Positions 1-11,367 of a stretch of DNA of 64,000 nucleotides are shown here, piece by piece. The position numbers and the translations under genes are program-made. How positions within the stretch are numbered: the first letter of the stretch is position 1; each line of letters opens with the position of its first letter. The notes under the pieces are model-generated. The model saw only the letters and a program-made list of their open reading frames with translations, did no database searches and was not told the DNA's origin. Source of the stretch: Neolentinus lepideus HHB14362 ss-1 (taxonomy: Eukaryota; Basidiomycota; Agaricomycetes; Gloeophyllales; Gloeophyllaceae); contig KV425577.1 of NCBI GenBank assembly GCA_001632425.1, positions 65,462-129,461 of the forward strand, written 5' to 3'.

Positions 1-264
1 GAGGTAACAACTACGCAATGTTCCAGCCCAACGCAAGTCTCCATCAAACGGACAATACAGTCTATCTACCATATCCTTCCATGGACTTGTTAGTCTCATC
101 ACGTTTGGCTGTCCGGTGCTACTGACGATCCCACGCATCGCAGCGCCTACGACCAGTGGCTGCATGACGCAGATACCTTCCCTGCTCCTCCTGCAGGCGA
201 CTCGTCCAACGAGAACGGAAACGCAGGTAACCAGCGTGACTTCGGGTTCACTGATACGAATTAG
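1..264 (+). CDS. 3' end of an unidentified protein (partial)
   Basis: Only the C-terminus is in the window. Frame 3 is open from the left edge. A short intron (89-143, GTTAGT donor, CTGAC branch-like site, GCAG acceptor) joins an exon ending in YPSMD to one reading FAYDQWLHDADTF...DFGFTDTN and a TAG at 262-264. The tail is rich in Asn, Asp and Pro with no catalytic motif. Acidic, Asn-rich ends like this occur in fungal transcription factors, but that is only a guess. The splice joint is well supported because it bridges two frames cleanly. Confidence 0.55.
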
Positions 265-590
265 TCACAGACCGCACTTCTGTACCCCATTTTATACTCT
301 CTGTAGACACCGAGATCTGTAGACGTCGCTAGAGCTCCCTCCAAATACGAACGACTGAGGCAAGCTGTGCTTGTCCGATTAAACGTCGAATCACAACTGG
401 GAGTGCAGCCAGACCGGTATGCTCCCTTACTAAACACTTAACACCCAGGTCGCGCCTTGACACGACCGATTATTGGACATTTAAAACACATGGGCCGGAG
501 CATGGATACAACAACGCCAGATTATTCGTACAAAAGCATAGCTGTACACAGCATCATCTCTTCTTTGTACATTTGCCGATTCCCTGCCGC
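265..590. other. Intergenic, convergent 3' regions
   Basis: This holds the 3' flank of the partial gene at 1-264 and the 3' flank of the ALDH gene, which points the other way. I see no ORF with splice support and no RNA gene. Confidence 0.5.
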
Positions 591-3483
591 CTAGAACGGC
601 CAGTCCAGCTTCTCGCCGAAGTTCCAATGCACGGCCTTGATGGACGTGTACTCCTCGAGGCCATAGCTTCCCAGCTCGCGACCTGAATCAATGTTCAGCA
701 TAGTCAGATGACCATAGCTATGCATCAGCAAAGAGGGATATACCAATGCCGCTTTGCTTCTTTCCGCCAAATGGAACATTGTTGTTCAACATATTGTATT
801 GATTGACCCATACCTGTGATGCATGAGATAAATATCGCCGCACGTTTCAGGGAGATCAACACACCGTTCCAGCCTCAAGCGCGGAGGAGACGCGCATGCA
901 CTGATTAGCATCATCTGCCGAGGGGTGTCATTATTGCGCAACTGTCGCCAGGAGTCCACAGCATCAAACTTACTAGAGTGAAGGCCTGCACCGAGGCCAT
1001 AACTTGTGTTGTTCGCCAGCGTGATCGCCTCGTCCTCGGTCGAGAACTTAGCAACAGCTAGCACAGGTCCGAAGATCTATCAGACACACGAGATTACTTC
1101 ACTAATGCCCACGGACAGTTCGAGGAAATGGGGGGCTTACTTCTTCGCGGACCTAATACAAAGGGTTAGTGTTATCACGTCATTAAACAAGTATTCGCGA
1201 CTCACGATTTTCATATGAGGTTTAACGTCGGTAAAGACTAAACTCCATCACGTGTAAGAAAAGTAATGACGGAGATCAAAGGCGAGGCTGACTCGTAGGA
1301 TCGATATAGAATCCTTTGCCAGGTCTCTTCTCCCCGCCGGTGAGGATCTTCGCGCCCTCGGACTTTCCAGACTCGATGTACGACCAAACACGGTCATACT
1401 GGGTCTTGGAGACCTAGCAACACCATAACACAACAGGCGACGATATTTAGCTTCAAAGCTGACACATAATGCGTCAAAGTATACTCACAACGGGGCCACC
1501 GCTAACATCCCCGAACCCGTCGCCAATCTTCAGGGCACGAGCCTTCTCCGCGAGCAACGCGGTGAACTTGTCAAAAATCGTGTCCTGGACGAACAAACGG
1601 GAACCCGCGGTGCAGTCTTGGCCAGTATTGTACAGGATACCCAGACCGGCCCAGTTCGCAGCTGTGATAAGCGTCACATGAAGATTCATTTAAACAGAAT
1701 CGACGAGACGTACCCTGTTCGAGGTCGGCGGACTCGAAGATGATGTGCGGTGACTTGCCGCCGAGTTCCAGGGATACCTGATGGGGGCGGTCGCGTCAAT
1801 GTACTCAGGATAAAAACGTTTCCAGGCCAGACCGAGCGAGTGGAGTCTGAATCGTCGTCCACGCGCCGTACAACTAGAGAAGTACACCTACCTTTTTCAG
1901 GTTGCTCTTCGCAGCGGCCTCCATGATTTTCCTACCCGTCAAGGTACTGCCCGTGAAGGCGACCTTATCGACATCGAGATGGGCAGCAAGAGCCGCTCCG
2001 CCGACGGAGCCGAGAGAGGGAATCGTATTGAGAACACCTGGTGGGAAACCAGCCTCGACGAATAGCTCGGATAATTTCTGTGGCGCAAGTGAGAAAGAAT
2101 CAGCGGCGGTCTAGGCTGCAATATCATTACGGAACTTACGAGGGCAGTGAGGGGCGTCACTTCAGAGGGTTTCATTACGATCGTGCAGCCAACAGCGAGC
2201 GCGGGCGCGATCTTCCAAGACCTGGCCGCCGGGATCGTCGATGAAATTTCGAGTGCCGTAAAGATTGCAAGAAAAGGAAATTCTACGTACCACATGTTGA
2301 TGGGATAGTTCCATGGTATACTATGGCGACAGAGACAGAAGGGGAGAAATTGTCAGGAGAGCAAGCGAGAGGGGGAGTGAAGAGAACGAACATCTGACCA
2401 CAAACGCCAATTGGCTCGTGGCGCGTGAACGCGACTTTGGTCTTGTTGTCGACTTCGATTGTCTGACAGATTGGAGTGTCATCAGGACGGAACAAACAAA
2501 CGTATCAAAAAGGAAATTCGCGAGACTGAGAGCCCAATAAATGGGGTTCCTCTGGGTCCCGAGTAAAGGTGATGCCCGACGCGCTCACCTGGCCGGTAAT
2601 TTTGTCCGCCCACCCGGCATAGTATCTAATGCACTGGATCGAGTCTCCGATGTCGAAGTCCCTATTTTCCGCACACAAAAGTTATTAACTCGGTTTTTGG
2701 CGTATCTAGAATTGAACAATAGCCGCCTTTCCGAAGACGGACGCACCTGGCGACTCGCACAGGTTTGCCATTATTCAACGTTTCCAGCTCCGCCAACATT
2801 TCCGCGTCCCTCTCCATCAGATCAGCAAGCTTGTTCATTAGCCTGGAACGCTCGAATCCTGTCACATTCTTGCCCCATGTCGTATTGAATGCTTTGCGAG
2901 CAGCGGCTACAGCGACGTCGATATCGGTCGGAGATCCTAAAGGGCCCAGATAGGTCAATAACTGTGAACCTTATGTCGGGAGGCAGGTGCCATCAAGGGG
3001 AAAGATCGATTATTCTCATGGCGTCGTGCGAAAGCGCAGCAAAACGCGAAGCATGATAGTGAATAGAAAGGCGAGGAGGGGCAGGTTGTGATGAATGGAA
3101 AGTGTCTGACACGGCCACACACACACCTCCTACTACAGAGCAGATCACCTCCTCAGTCGCTGGGTTGACGGTCCTAGATATCAAATCGGTGATCAGCAGT
3201 GGGTCCGCCGTCTCTCACGACCCAGACGACGGGCTCATAAGCGACTGAAGTGGACCCCGTACTCGATGGTATCCTTGGAGTCGACCGACGGCACGAATTC
3301 ATTGTTGATGAAAAGGCCGGTCGGAACGCTGATCTTACGTCCAGTGGCGGGAATGGTGATCTCGACAGGCTGGGCCATGACGGCGTTGGTTGAGTGTGCT
3401 AAGCGCCTAACTACTGTGCTTCTGGTGAGGGGCAAGAAAGAGAAGGCAAGGATCGATGTGAATTTCGTAGGGAACAAGGGCAT
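591..3483 (-). CDS. Aldehyde dehydrogenase (NAD(P)+), probably mitochondrial
   Basis: ALDH family enzyme that oxidises aldehydes to acids. Spliced model of 538 aa: exons 3483-3263, 3173-3127, 2936-2747, 2661-2589, 2462-2392, 2320-2291, 2221-2140, 2077-1892, 1777-1714, 1661-1489, 1413-1293, 1237-1206, 1152-1141, 1076-974, 914-865, 813-744, 682-591. All 16 joints keep frame. Family signatures seen: [28 protein letters not shown], the [11 protein letters not shown] glutamate motif, the catalytic cysteine in [12 protein letters not shown], and [10 protein letters not shown]. The C-terminal end is [15 protein letters not shown] then LDWPF. From the first ATG the N-terminus is basic and Ser/Arg-rich (VVRRLAHS), like a mitochondrial presequence. 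An in-frame Met 36 (3378) would give a 503-aa cytosolic form of usual family length. Exon 13 is only 12 nt (VREE). Substrate not predictable. Confidence 0.93.
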
Positions 3484-3628
3484 GCCCTACCGATAGCAGC
3501 AGGCGCTAATTTGCCACTAAGGGGACCCGTGCTTACATAATGACTCTAGCTTCCGTGACCCGACCTGCTTCCGCTCACAAGCCTCAGAGGCTGCCTCCTC
3601 AGCTCGACAATGCCCTGCTCCGGCGAGG

Positions 3629-4582
3629 ATGTACAAACCTCGACGGCCACACGGACACAGCGTGTCTTTGTCGCTCGACGAGGGCACAGATAGCCATATC
3701 AGTGGTGACGGCTCTCCGCAGCGAACTTCGTTTGTTTTCATCTCTTCACGCGCACCAGTCTCGTCCGACAGGGTAGTCACTCTGCCATTCCGCCACCAGC
3801 CTAGGCTTTTTCAAGAACACCTGCTATTCCGTGGCCGCGGTGCTTATGATTACAAGCATGCCGTCTCGAACACCGCTGCCGCAGGATCCTCCAAGTTACC
3901 ATCAGGATTCATATCGCTCCATTCACCGTCCCTTTTGGCAGACCAACGACTATTCTCCACTCCCAATGATTCTAGTTCCTTTCACGATGACGCTCCTGGC
4001 AACTCAAACGACCCCTCCACTCAGGCTGTGCCCTCCGAGCATAGTCCAGGGCTTACTCAGGCCTCCTCAATGCCGATCTTGCCACCTCGTGCCAGGACCT
4101 TCCCATTATTGCCAAGCTCCTTCCGGGATATGACTTCCTCATCATCTTCCACGCTCGCATGGCCCGACTTTGATGATTCCGAGTCGGAGAAGCGTCTCGA
4201 CGTAGTCAATGTCGCTTCTGATCTGGTTACCAACGAAGCTTCGCAAAACTGTCAAGGCACTTCGTCCATACCAGTAGAGAAATGGGCGACCCAGAAGGCG
4301 ACGCATCAAGGCAGGGCCAGGACACATTCCACCGTCTGTCATCGCCCTAGTCCGCTGTCCGACTCCGAGACAGAGCGTAACCTTAGTCTAACCGAAATAT
4401 GCGAAATTTTTCACCTTGGAAGTCCAGCCAAAATGGGTTTCCAAGCCACTGCTTTCGCGCCGATGCCACTGGCACGCAGGCGCCTCACTGCCAGCTCCAG
4501 AACGGCTTCACTGATTGATGGGAATACTCTTGAAGAGAGTCGTGTTGTGCGTGCCTCACTCATACCATCGATAGTTCGCTGA
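3629..4582 (+). CDS. Hypothetical Ser/Pro-rich protein (uncertain)
   Basis: A 317-codon open frame beginning with ATG, starting about 145 bp from the divergent ALDH start. The translation is low in complexity, rich in Ser, Thr, Pro and Arg, with an acidic DFDDSESEKRLDVVNVASDL patch in the middle. No domain, signal peptide or membrane segment recognised. It is the longest frame in the region, but other frames are also partly open, so the true gene could be spliced differently or absent. Only ORF length supports it. Confidence 0.35.
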   Translation: MYKPRRPHGHSVSLSLDEGTDSHISGDGSPQRTSFVFISSRAPVSSDRVVTLPFRHQPRLFQEHLLFRGRGAYDYKHAVSNTAAAGSSKLPSGFISLHSPSLLADQRLFSTPNDSSSFHDDAPGNSNDPSTQAVPSEHSPGLTQASSMPILPPRARTFPLLPSSFRDMTSSSSSTLAWPDFDDSESEKRLDVVNVASDLVTNEASQNCQGTSSIPVEKWATQKATHQGRARTHSTVCHRPSPLSDSETERNLSLTEICEIFHLGSPAKMGFQATAFAPMPLARRRLTASSRTASLIDGNTLEESRVVRASLIPSIVR

Positions 4583-5702
4583 TGCACCTCTTTTCATCTT
4601 CAGAATCCAGAGGATGCCGTATGACAGCGGCGGCTTCGGGCACACCCGTAGCTCGAGCTAGCATTTTCATTTCATTATCAGGGATGGCACTACCGGTACC
4701 GACCCACGCTTCCGAAAGCATTGACTCCTATTATGTCGTACTCGTATGTCACCGTAATGCGTTTGGCTATGAATATTCTTGTTGCCGGATATTCTAGTCC
4801 ATTCCGGAAAGCTCTTGTTCGATTGTCTTGATGGTCGCATTTATTCAATTGTAATCTATAGTGTTTTCCGCTTCTTCGGTCGACCTCGAGGTCCGCGGTC
4901 ACTTCTGAACTTCTGAAATCCTGGTGCTCTTTGATATTGTCATGTATAATCAAGTATGATGAATAGTATATCCTCCGATCAAAATCCAGATATACGCTAC
5001 ATGCAAGCAGGTTGCTGTTCTCGAAACACCCTCAAGCCAGATAACTGGCACAAGACCCCGATATGTTAGCTGCACCAAACTCTAAAGTTTGGTTCCGGTC
5101 GTAACGAGCCCCCGACTGGCTGGTGCAGCACTTGGCCTTTGTATGGCGCCGGCGGACAGCGGGCTGCCCATAGACCAGAAAACTGTCCGCACATGTGCCT
5201 CCTGCTGGAGACAGCTTATTACCCGGAGGATTACAGATTGTACATCTTGGATCTGCCTATGGCGTTCCAGGCCAACTTGAATCTGTAGATGCCCTGAGCC
5301 TATTTCGCGCCCATGAGAGTGCGACGCTTACAAGAGCGGCCCTGAAGGAAGATCTGAGTATTCGCCGCCGTCAGAAATGATATGATCCTCGAAAAGGTCA
5401 TCGGCGTCCTGTTAGGCTTTGAGTCGCCGCTATATACGGGTGTTGGACCGATGGTACACGTAATGCAGGATGTGCGTTATTCTCCTGTTTCATTCATTGC
5501 GAATACCGGTAGCAATATCTGTAGGTCGCAATGAATTATCATCAGATGTGCAGGGTCGACTGCGACCAACGTCGCGGGGGATCGCTGGAGTGCAAAATGC
5601 ATGCACGCTGTCACTTGTCACGTGGCCTTCCCATTTCTTCCGAGCCAATGGCCTGCTCTAAGTCTTGTCCACCTTGCACACTCTTCCTTCATTTGCACAG
5701 AC
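4583..5702. other. Intergenic, no supported gene
   Basis: About 1.1 kb upstream of the COX subunit gene. Only short, unconnected ORFs on both strands (up to about 90 codons), none with a recognisable motif or a convincing splice chain. No tRNA-like structure noticed. Confidence 0.5.
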
Positions 5703-6058
5703 ATGCAGTCCATTCTCGCCCGTTCCCCTCTGCTTCGCCAGCAGGCCCTTCGTGGCGCCCAACGCGTCCAGGTGCGCCTCGCGCACGGCGTCCACGGTCC
5801 TGAGCAGGTACGCGCTCTAAAGACTATCATGACGTCTAGTAACTGGCCCTCAAACTTGTGTGATCAGGCTGTCCCCTTCTCATTCGCAAGCAAGCCCGCT
5901 TTCGCAACCAAGGTTGCAGCTTACCTCATTGGCGGCTTTAGTATTCCTTTTGTGGCTGCTATCTACCAGCTGTGAGTGCATCTATAAGTGTGTCCTATCT
6001 TTGGCGTGGGGTCTTCTGACCGTCCCTTTGTAGGCAGAAGTCAGGTGCTGGCGCGTAG
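5703..6058 (+). CDS. COX8: Cytochrome c oxidase subunit VIIc / Cox8
   Basis: Small nuclear-encoded subunit of mitochondrial complex IV in the inner membrane. Exons 5703-5807, 5868-5971 and 6034-6058 give 77 aa. The N-terminus is a mitochondrial presequence (MQSILARSPLLRQQALRG, with RLAHG further on). The mature part has the family core VPFSFASKPAFATKVAAYLIG followed by one membrane helix, then IYQLQKSGAGA. Both introns are GT-AG, phase 0 and phase 2. The stop lies 111 bp from the convergent Dicer stop. Confidence 0.9.
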
Positions 6059-6169
6059 TGAAGAAGCAAGGACGCTAGAGTTCACACTAGACCAATAGAT
6101 GTCACTACCCGCTTAAATGACGCATATAATCCAACATTTTCTACTCGAAGGTGTGACATAGGGAGACTG

Positions 6170-9100
6170 TCATGCTGGTCCATCTGCAACCGCTAGCACG
6201 GCCTCCACTTCCTCGTCATCCCCTTCGTCTCGCCACATGTCCTTCAGCACCTTCTTCACGGCATGACGAACTTGTGACTGGAGACGGCAGTCGCAGGTGC
6301 GTCTCATGAAGTCTGGATCGCCCTCCAGCGCATCCAATGCAAAGAAAGAGGCCATCCTTGATGCGCTCAAGCTCGTGGTTGATTCCGCAGCCGCTAAAAT
6401 GGTGCCATGGACAATGACTGATGATGGGTTAACGTGCTAGTTCATCTCACACGTCAATGAATCACGCACCTTCGCAACGTGTCATTTGCTGCCTTCTCTC
6501 TACTTTGTCTTCGAAGGCGTCGGGCTGTACCTGTTGTTTCACCATCTCGAATTCATGACAGCTCTCGGCTTGGAACAGTTCGAACAAGATCTTTGTTGGA
6601 TGATGCGACAACGTCTTCAATGTGATATGCTTGTCATAGAATGGCTTCAAGACGTTGACGAAAAACGTTTCCGATCCCACGGGCGAGAAGTTGTCAGAGA
6701 TGTACACAGCTCCGACGACTGACTCTACGACATCTGATAGAACCTGCATAACTTAGATTAGTTGACGACTTAAAACGTCTCCGTAATAATGCTGGCCTTT
6801 GGTGGTTCAATGTCCAACCAATATTGCCCAGGCGAACGGCCCTCCAGCTGCGCCAGTTTGTATTCCTCATCCTGCTTCGTCTTTAGTTGTGCTTCGTAGA
6901 CTTGGATACTCTTTGCAAGTTCCCGTGATTCGAACAAAAGATGCTGATGAAGGCCAGACCATACACAGACAGCAGCAAGAGCAGAGTTGGAGACCATGGC
7001 GCCCTGGGAACATAGACATGACTACGAAGATCTTCTACGAAAGCGGGGCACCTTACTTTCAAGAGCGTCAACCCCCCCGGAGACAATTGCGTCTCCCTGT
7101 AATACAAGTGACGAATCACCACTAGCAAGTGATGGTGAGCATCATTTACCAGGAAAGAAAGGTATGGCATACTGAAGTCCAGGATCGCATCTCCAAGAAA
7201 CTCGAGTCGTTCATAGGAAGTCATGTCATAGCCTTGCACAGATGTATGTGTCTGGCGCCCGTGAATAAGCAGCACCATCTTTTAGTAGACGTAGTACATA
7301 CTAAGGCTTGAGCAAGAAATTGGGGACGCTGGATTTTATGCCCAATGATACGCTCGACAGCATTGATGCTGCTTTGCCCTAATCTCGAGACGGCCTCTGG
7401 AGCGACAGCCAAACCCTTCCTACCAAAGTCTGACCACCGATCGATGCGGGGAACGGGTATATTCAAGGCCTTTGTCACTTTCAAAGCCACTTCCCGACCG
7501 CCAGTCATGTAACCGGCCCCGATTATCGCTTCGGCGACGTCAGCCACAGCCTACATGCGACCTGAGTTGAGAGGTCCAGATATGAAGCAAATTAACAAGC
7601 CTTGTCTCCCAACCACTGGATACCTTGATCATCCTGTTGTCGCCTTCGTTTCGACTTCTTCGACTTCACCGGCACACTTCCCCGCTCCACGGACTGGTCA
7701 GGTTGATCGGCGGTGATAAGAGGATTCCCTCCAAACTGCTGCCTATCAGCATTAGATGAAGTTTTGTCCGGTTGACCGGCTCCATCAAGTGGCTGCCACA
7801 ATTTAGCCACAAATGGCTTTGACTGAATGAAGGGAGGTAACCCGGCACTGTCTGCGTACTCCAATAAGGACCTGTTACTAATTATTCGCTGTCGAGCATG
7901 ATGGAGAGCCCCCTCGTGCTTTTCAGGATTTGTAACGAAAAGATAAACCGAAGACAGGTATTTGAGATAGGCATCGCCTTATTCGGGTAAGAAGATGAGA
8001 GTCGTGGGGCCCAGATAATTTATAACTGACCTAGCAACTCTAGACGCTCGTAGTCAAAATCAAAGCCAGCAGAAGGCGAGGTAATCGCTGTATGGAGCAA
8101 GTCTTCATGAAGACAATGATCGAAAATCTTCGCATTGAGTTCCTTGATGAGAAGCATGTCATTAATTCTTCGGGTAATTGATGGCAGTAGAAGAGCTGTC
8201 CGAAATGTACTGAAATCAAATACTATCAATAGGCAGTTCGGTACTACTCCAGTCTCCATATACCTGGCAGGGATAGTATGTTTAACACAAAGCTCCGGGA
8301 TGAGATCTGTGTCGCAAGGGTTAACAACGAGTGTCATCTTGTAATAGGGCTTACATTTGGCAGTGGCCTTCGTCGATTCAGTTAATGGTCGCGAGGAAGG
8401 ATTCAGACGATTGAGAAGCGGGGACAGCCGCCTGATCTGTATCAATGGTTGTTTGTCGCTCTTCAACCGATCAAATCCTTTACGTCTCGCTTCACAGTAA
8501 GCCACAAAGCTTTCGTACCCTGCTTCGCGCTATGAAAGGACTCGTTACGATGGAAACAAAGCCAAGAGTTTAGAAAGTACTCACAGGGCTGTCAATCGGT
8601 GCGCTAAGTGGCGATAAGTCGCGCCTAACCTTATCCACCTCATATCGTCTGGTGAACTCTATCCATCTATCTTGGACGACAGCATCCTGTACGTCCTCTT
8701 CGACCTCTTGAGGGCTCCCATATCGCAGGGGGATAACGGGCTTCTCGACGGCGAGCTCTACGAGACTCCAGGGAATGGAGTCCTTGATGCTCGGAAGTAC
8801 CATGCCGTCATCCGGGTTCGAATGCGCTTCGAGCCAACTCGCATCGAGAGGCAAGAGCAAGTAGGGTATGTTCTGCAGAGGGCAGTCTACGGGCTTATTC
8901 ATGATACCTTTGCAGACTCTCATGGTATAGGCGTGTATTTGCTGCAGCTTCTGCTCGTTGAAGGTAAGCTGAGCTGCTCGGGAAAACTCAACAGTTACGG
9001 GGACACCGGTGTAGAACAGCTTAGTGCTCGAGAGTACGGGTAGAGGTAGGCGGGTTAATAAAACCAATGGACCGTGGTTCGATGTTTCGTCATTCCGCAC

Positions 9101-10924
9101 AGATATGATGGTGGGGTACAACATGCTCCATCCAACCGACATGGAGTTCAGCCAGAAGTCAGGGGACTTGCGAGGATATTTCCGAGTTCCATTATGTTTG
9201 TTGACTCCCTGGGCATGATGATGGTCGGGAACATGTACAGCAAGAACATGTTTCGGCCTAGGCAAAATGCGATAATCGAGACAGCCCAGCTCAAAGAGCT
9301 CCGTGCAGGCATTGTAACACGCTGATCGTCGGGCATGAGCGACTGAACTAGAAGGTTCGCCAGTGACAACGCGCGTTTGGCTTCCCGGGAGACGTATCGA
9401 GCATATATATCTTGCACCGTTGTCCTCCGACCTATCCAATCGCCGGAACTGGAAGATGGTGCTGCTCTTGCCATGAGAAAATCCGCGCTGTGAAAGGAAA
9501 CGGAGCAATACACCGGTCGCATCGCGACGATAGATTCTGCTACTTGTACAAGGATCAGTTATGCATGAACCCATATCACCTGCGTCCTCGTCGTCCGACC
9601 GATACGGATCAGTGCTTTCGTGGATAGTGGCTTGTGGAATAGCACTTTCTTGACTAGATATACGGACCATCCACGATTGGACAGTATCCGTATTAGAGGA
9701 AATGGCAGAAAGAATACGATGATGAACGTCGTTTCCCTTTTCAACCATGTGAACCAGATAGGCCTCTGAGCCTCGTAGGCATGCGCGGGAGTACGCCAAA
9801 GAAATTTGACTTTCGAAGAGGTCGAAGCTGGAAGGGTGTTACAGATACCATATAATAGATCGATAATTTTACACACCGGATGACAGCGTTTACTTTAGGT
9901 AAATCAAGGTCTTCCATCGATTTTGTTGCCAGGAGCAAGTTGCATCGCCCTTCCGCGAAATCATGGATGATATTTAGCTCGAGAAAATTATCAGTCAAGC
10001 ATCGCTACCGTAATGTCGGCGAGCTTACCTGCTGCTCGGGATCATGGCTGGTCAGTACTTGAGGATGAATGAAGGTCGACATATGTTTAAGCATGCGAAG
10101 CATATCGGCAATGACAATAGCTGTGATCCTCCGCTGTACTAGATCCGCTAGTCAGTCAAATATCCGTTACAACATGATACCTGGTACACACCGAAGACTA
10201 TAACTCGAAAGCAAGAGCCATACGCTTGGAATGTTCTTAGTACTTGTACAAGCTTGGCAAATTTGTCTGTCACATTATTTTCGGGGAAGGATGTATTCAG
10301 ATCAGGACTGGGGTACCGCCAATTCTGGATGATTTGACAGAAGCGGCTGTCATCAATAGGTCGTGCAGCAATATGAGACTGAGTATGCGAGGCACGGGCA
10401 GTCTCAACCGCGCATGCATGCCGCCAAATGAGGTCGGAGCCACACGAGCCAACATCCTGCAAAGCATCGAAGGCATAGCGGAACCAAGGACCCGCAGATG
10501 CAACGGTCGGGTCTACTGCACGCAAACGTTTCGTCAACGCGGCTTCTTCCAATGGTCTGGAAGACTCGTAGAGAACAACCATTTCCTTGGGAGAAGCCAC
10601 GTCGGGAGAGACGTTCGATTGAAGAAAGCTAGTAGCAGGCTCAACCTCCGGACTTTCTGCATCCTTACGTCTTTTTAGCGGACGCTCGGGAGTAGCAGAA
10701 GACGGGTCCTCGAGCTGGTCCAGCTTCCTCCTTTGGTGTCTCGGTGGAGTTAGTTCTAATTCCATACGTCCCTCGCCAGTATAAGGTGGAACCGCTGGAT
10801 TAGCGTCAACAGGAGCACCAGGCCAACTAGTTCCACCTGGCTCGAGATCCTGGTCATTATTCTGGACATTCATGGCCGCTTCAGCCTTGGACTTTCGCCA
10901 GGCGTTCTTCCAAATACTAAGCAT
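6170..10924 (-). CDS. Dicer-like ribonuclease III lacking the first helicase lobe
   Basis: Cleaves dsRNA into small RNAs for RNA silencing. Model of 1346 aa from ATG 10924: exons 10924-10192, 10138-10029, 9977-9877, 9827-8585, 8529-8355, 8306-8264, 8209-8031, 7977-7601, 7550-7302, 7251-7173, 7121-7057, 7003-6797, 6743-6531, 6488-6470, 6417-6170, all in phase. Order: basic low-complexity region with KRRK (1-130), helicase lobe 2 (VFVQRRITAIVIADML, LLLATKSMEDLDLP), dimerisation fold near 420, platform/PAZ-like region (about 560-730), RNase IIIa (YERLELLGD, GDKAVADVAEAIIGA), RNase IIIb (YERLEFLGDAI, LSDVVESVVGA), dsRBD-like end. Acidic catalytic residues of both RNase domains are present. The DExH lobe with Walker A and DECH box is missing, and motif VI reads SRACLRG where I would expect RARxRG. 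Two introns (7551-7600, 6744-6796) need GC donors. The first ATG is an inference. Confidence 0.85.
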
Positions 10925-11240
10925 GGTCAGTCCCGAGGATTCGAGAAAATAGAGGAGAAGCAGAGACGATGAACAGCCTTGAACAGCTCAGTAGATCATA
11001 GCATTGGCAACGTTCGATAGCACTGTCTGTGGGCACGTGATCGACAAGCTGGCTGTAGATCCGACTCTGAGCCTGGTAATTGTACTCCTGTGTGGGCACT
11101 GCTTCGTTGCAGGGATGCCTGACAGAGCTGACAAGATAATCCTATGCTTTCAGCGCATCCTTGACTCATTAATCTTCAGCGAGGCCTTCAAGATTACTGC
11201 CTTCTGATATGGCAATGAACTATACTCCAATCCTCTCATA
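10925..11240 (-). pseudogene. Probable decayed remnant of the Dicer N-terminal DExH lobe
   Basis: Upstream of the Dicer start the minus strand holds scattered pieces that resemble lobe 1 of a Dicer helicase in the right order but with stops and frame changes. These are PYQKAVILKASLKIN near 11209, KHRIILSAL near 11140, STITRLRVG near 11080, and SRILG then LTMLSIW near 10940. The last matches the place of the usual RILGLTASPIW motif, with one extra base (CTCGGGACTGACC) shifting frame. Walker A (GSGKT) and the DECH box are not found, and the span is about half the expected length. The alignment is from memory of the family, so this stays tentative. Confidence 0.4.
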
Positions 11241-11367
11241 TCTCTTTCTTCAGTTAGACCAACCACCTGACCATAGTCCGGTCCCGAAAGACAGACTCCA
11301 AAGCAATCCGTGTCTTCCTGCACGTTTGCCGTCTTTAGGTTCGTTCCTTCTCGCTGTGGCGTCGTGC

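Noticed and set aside
9741..9998. Short Dicer exon frames that looked like separate small genes
   Set aside because: They join in phase with neighbouring exons into one helicase lobe 2 and belong to the Dicer model.
10925..11240. Full DExH lobe hidden by unusual splicing
   Set aside because: Checked the minus strand for GSGKT and DECH in all frames; neither is present, so extra introns cannot restore it within this interval.
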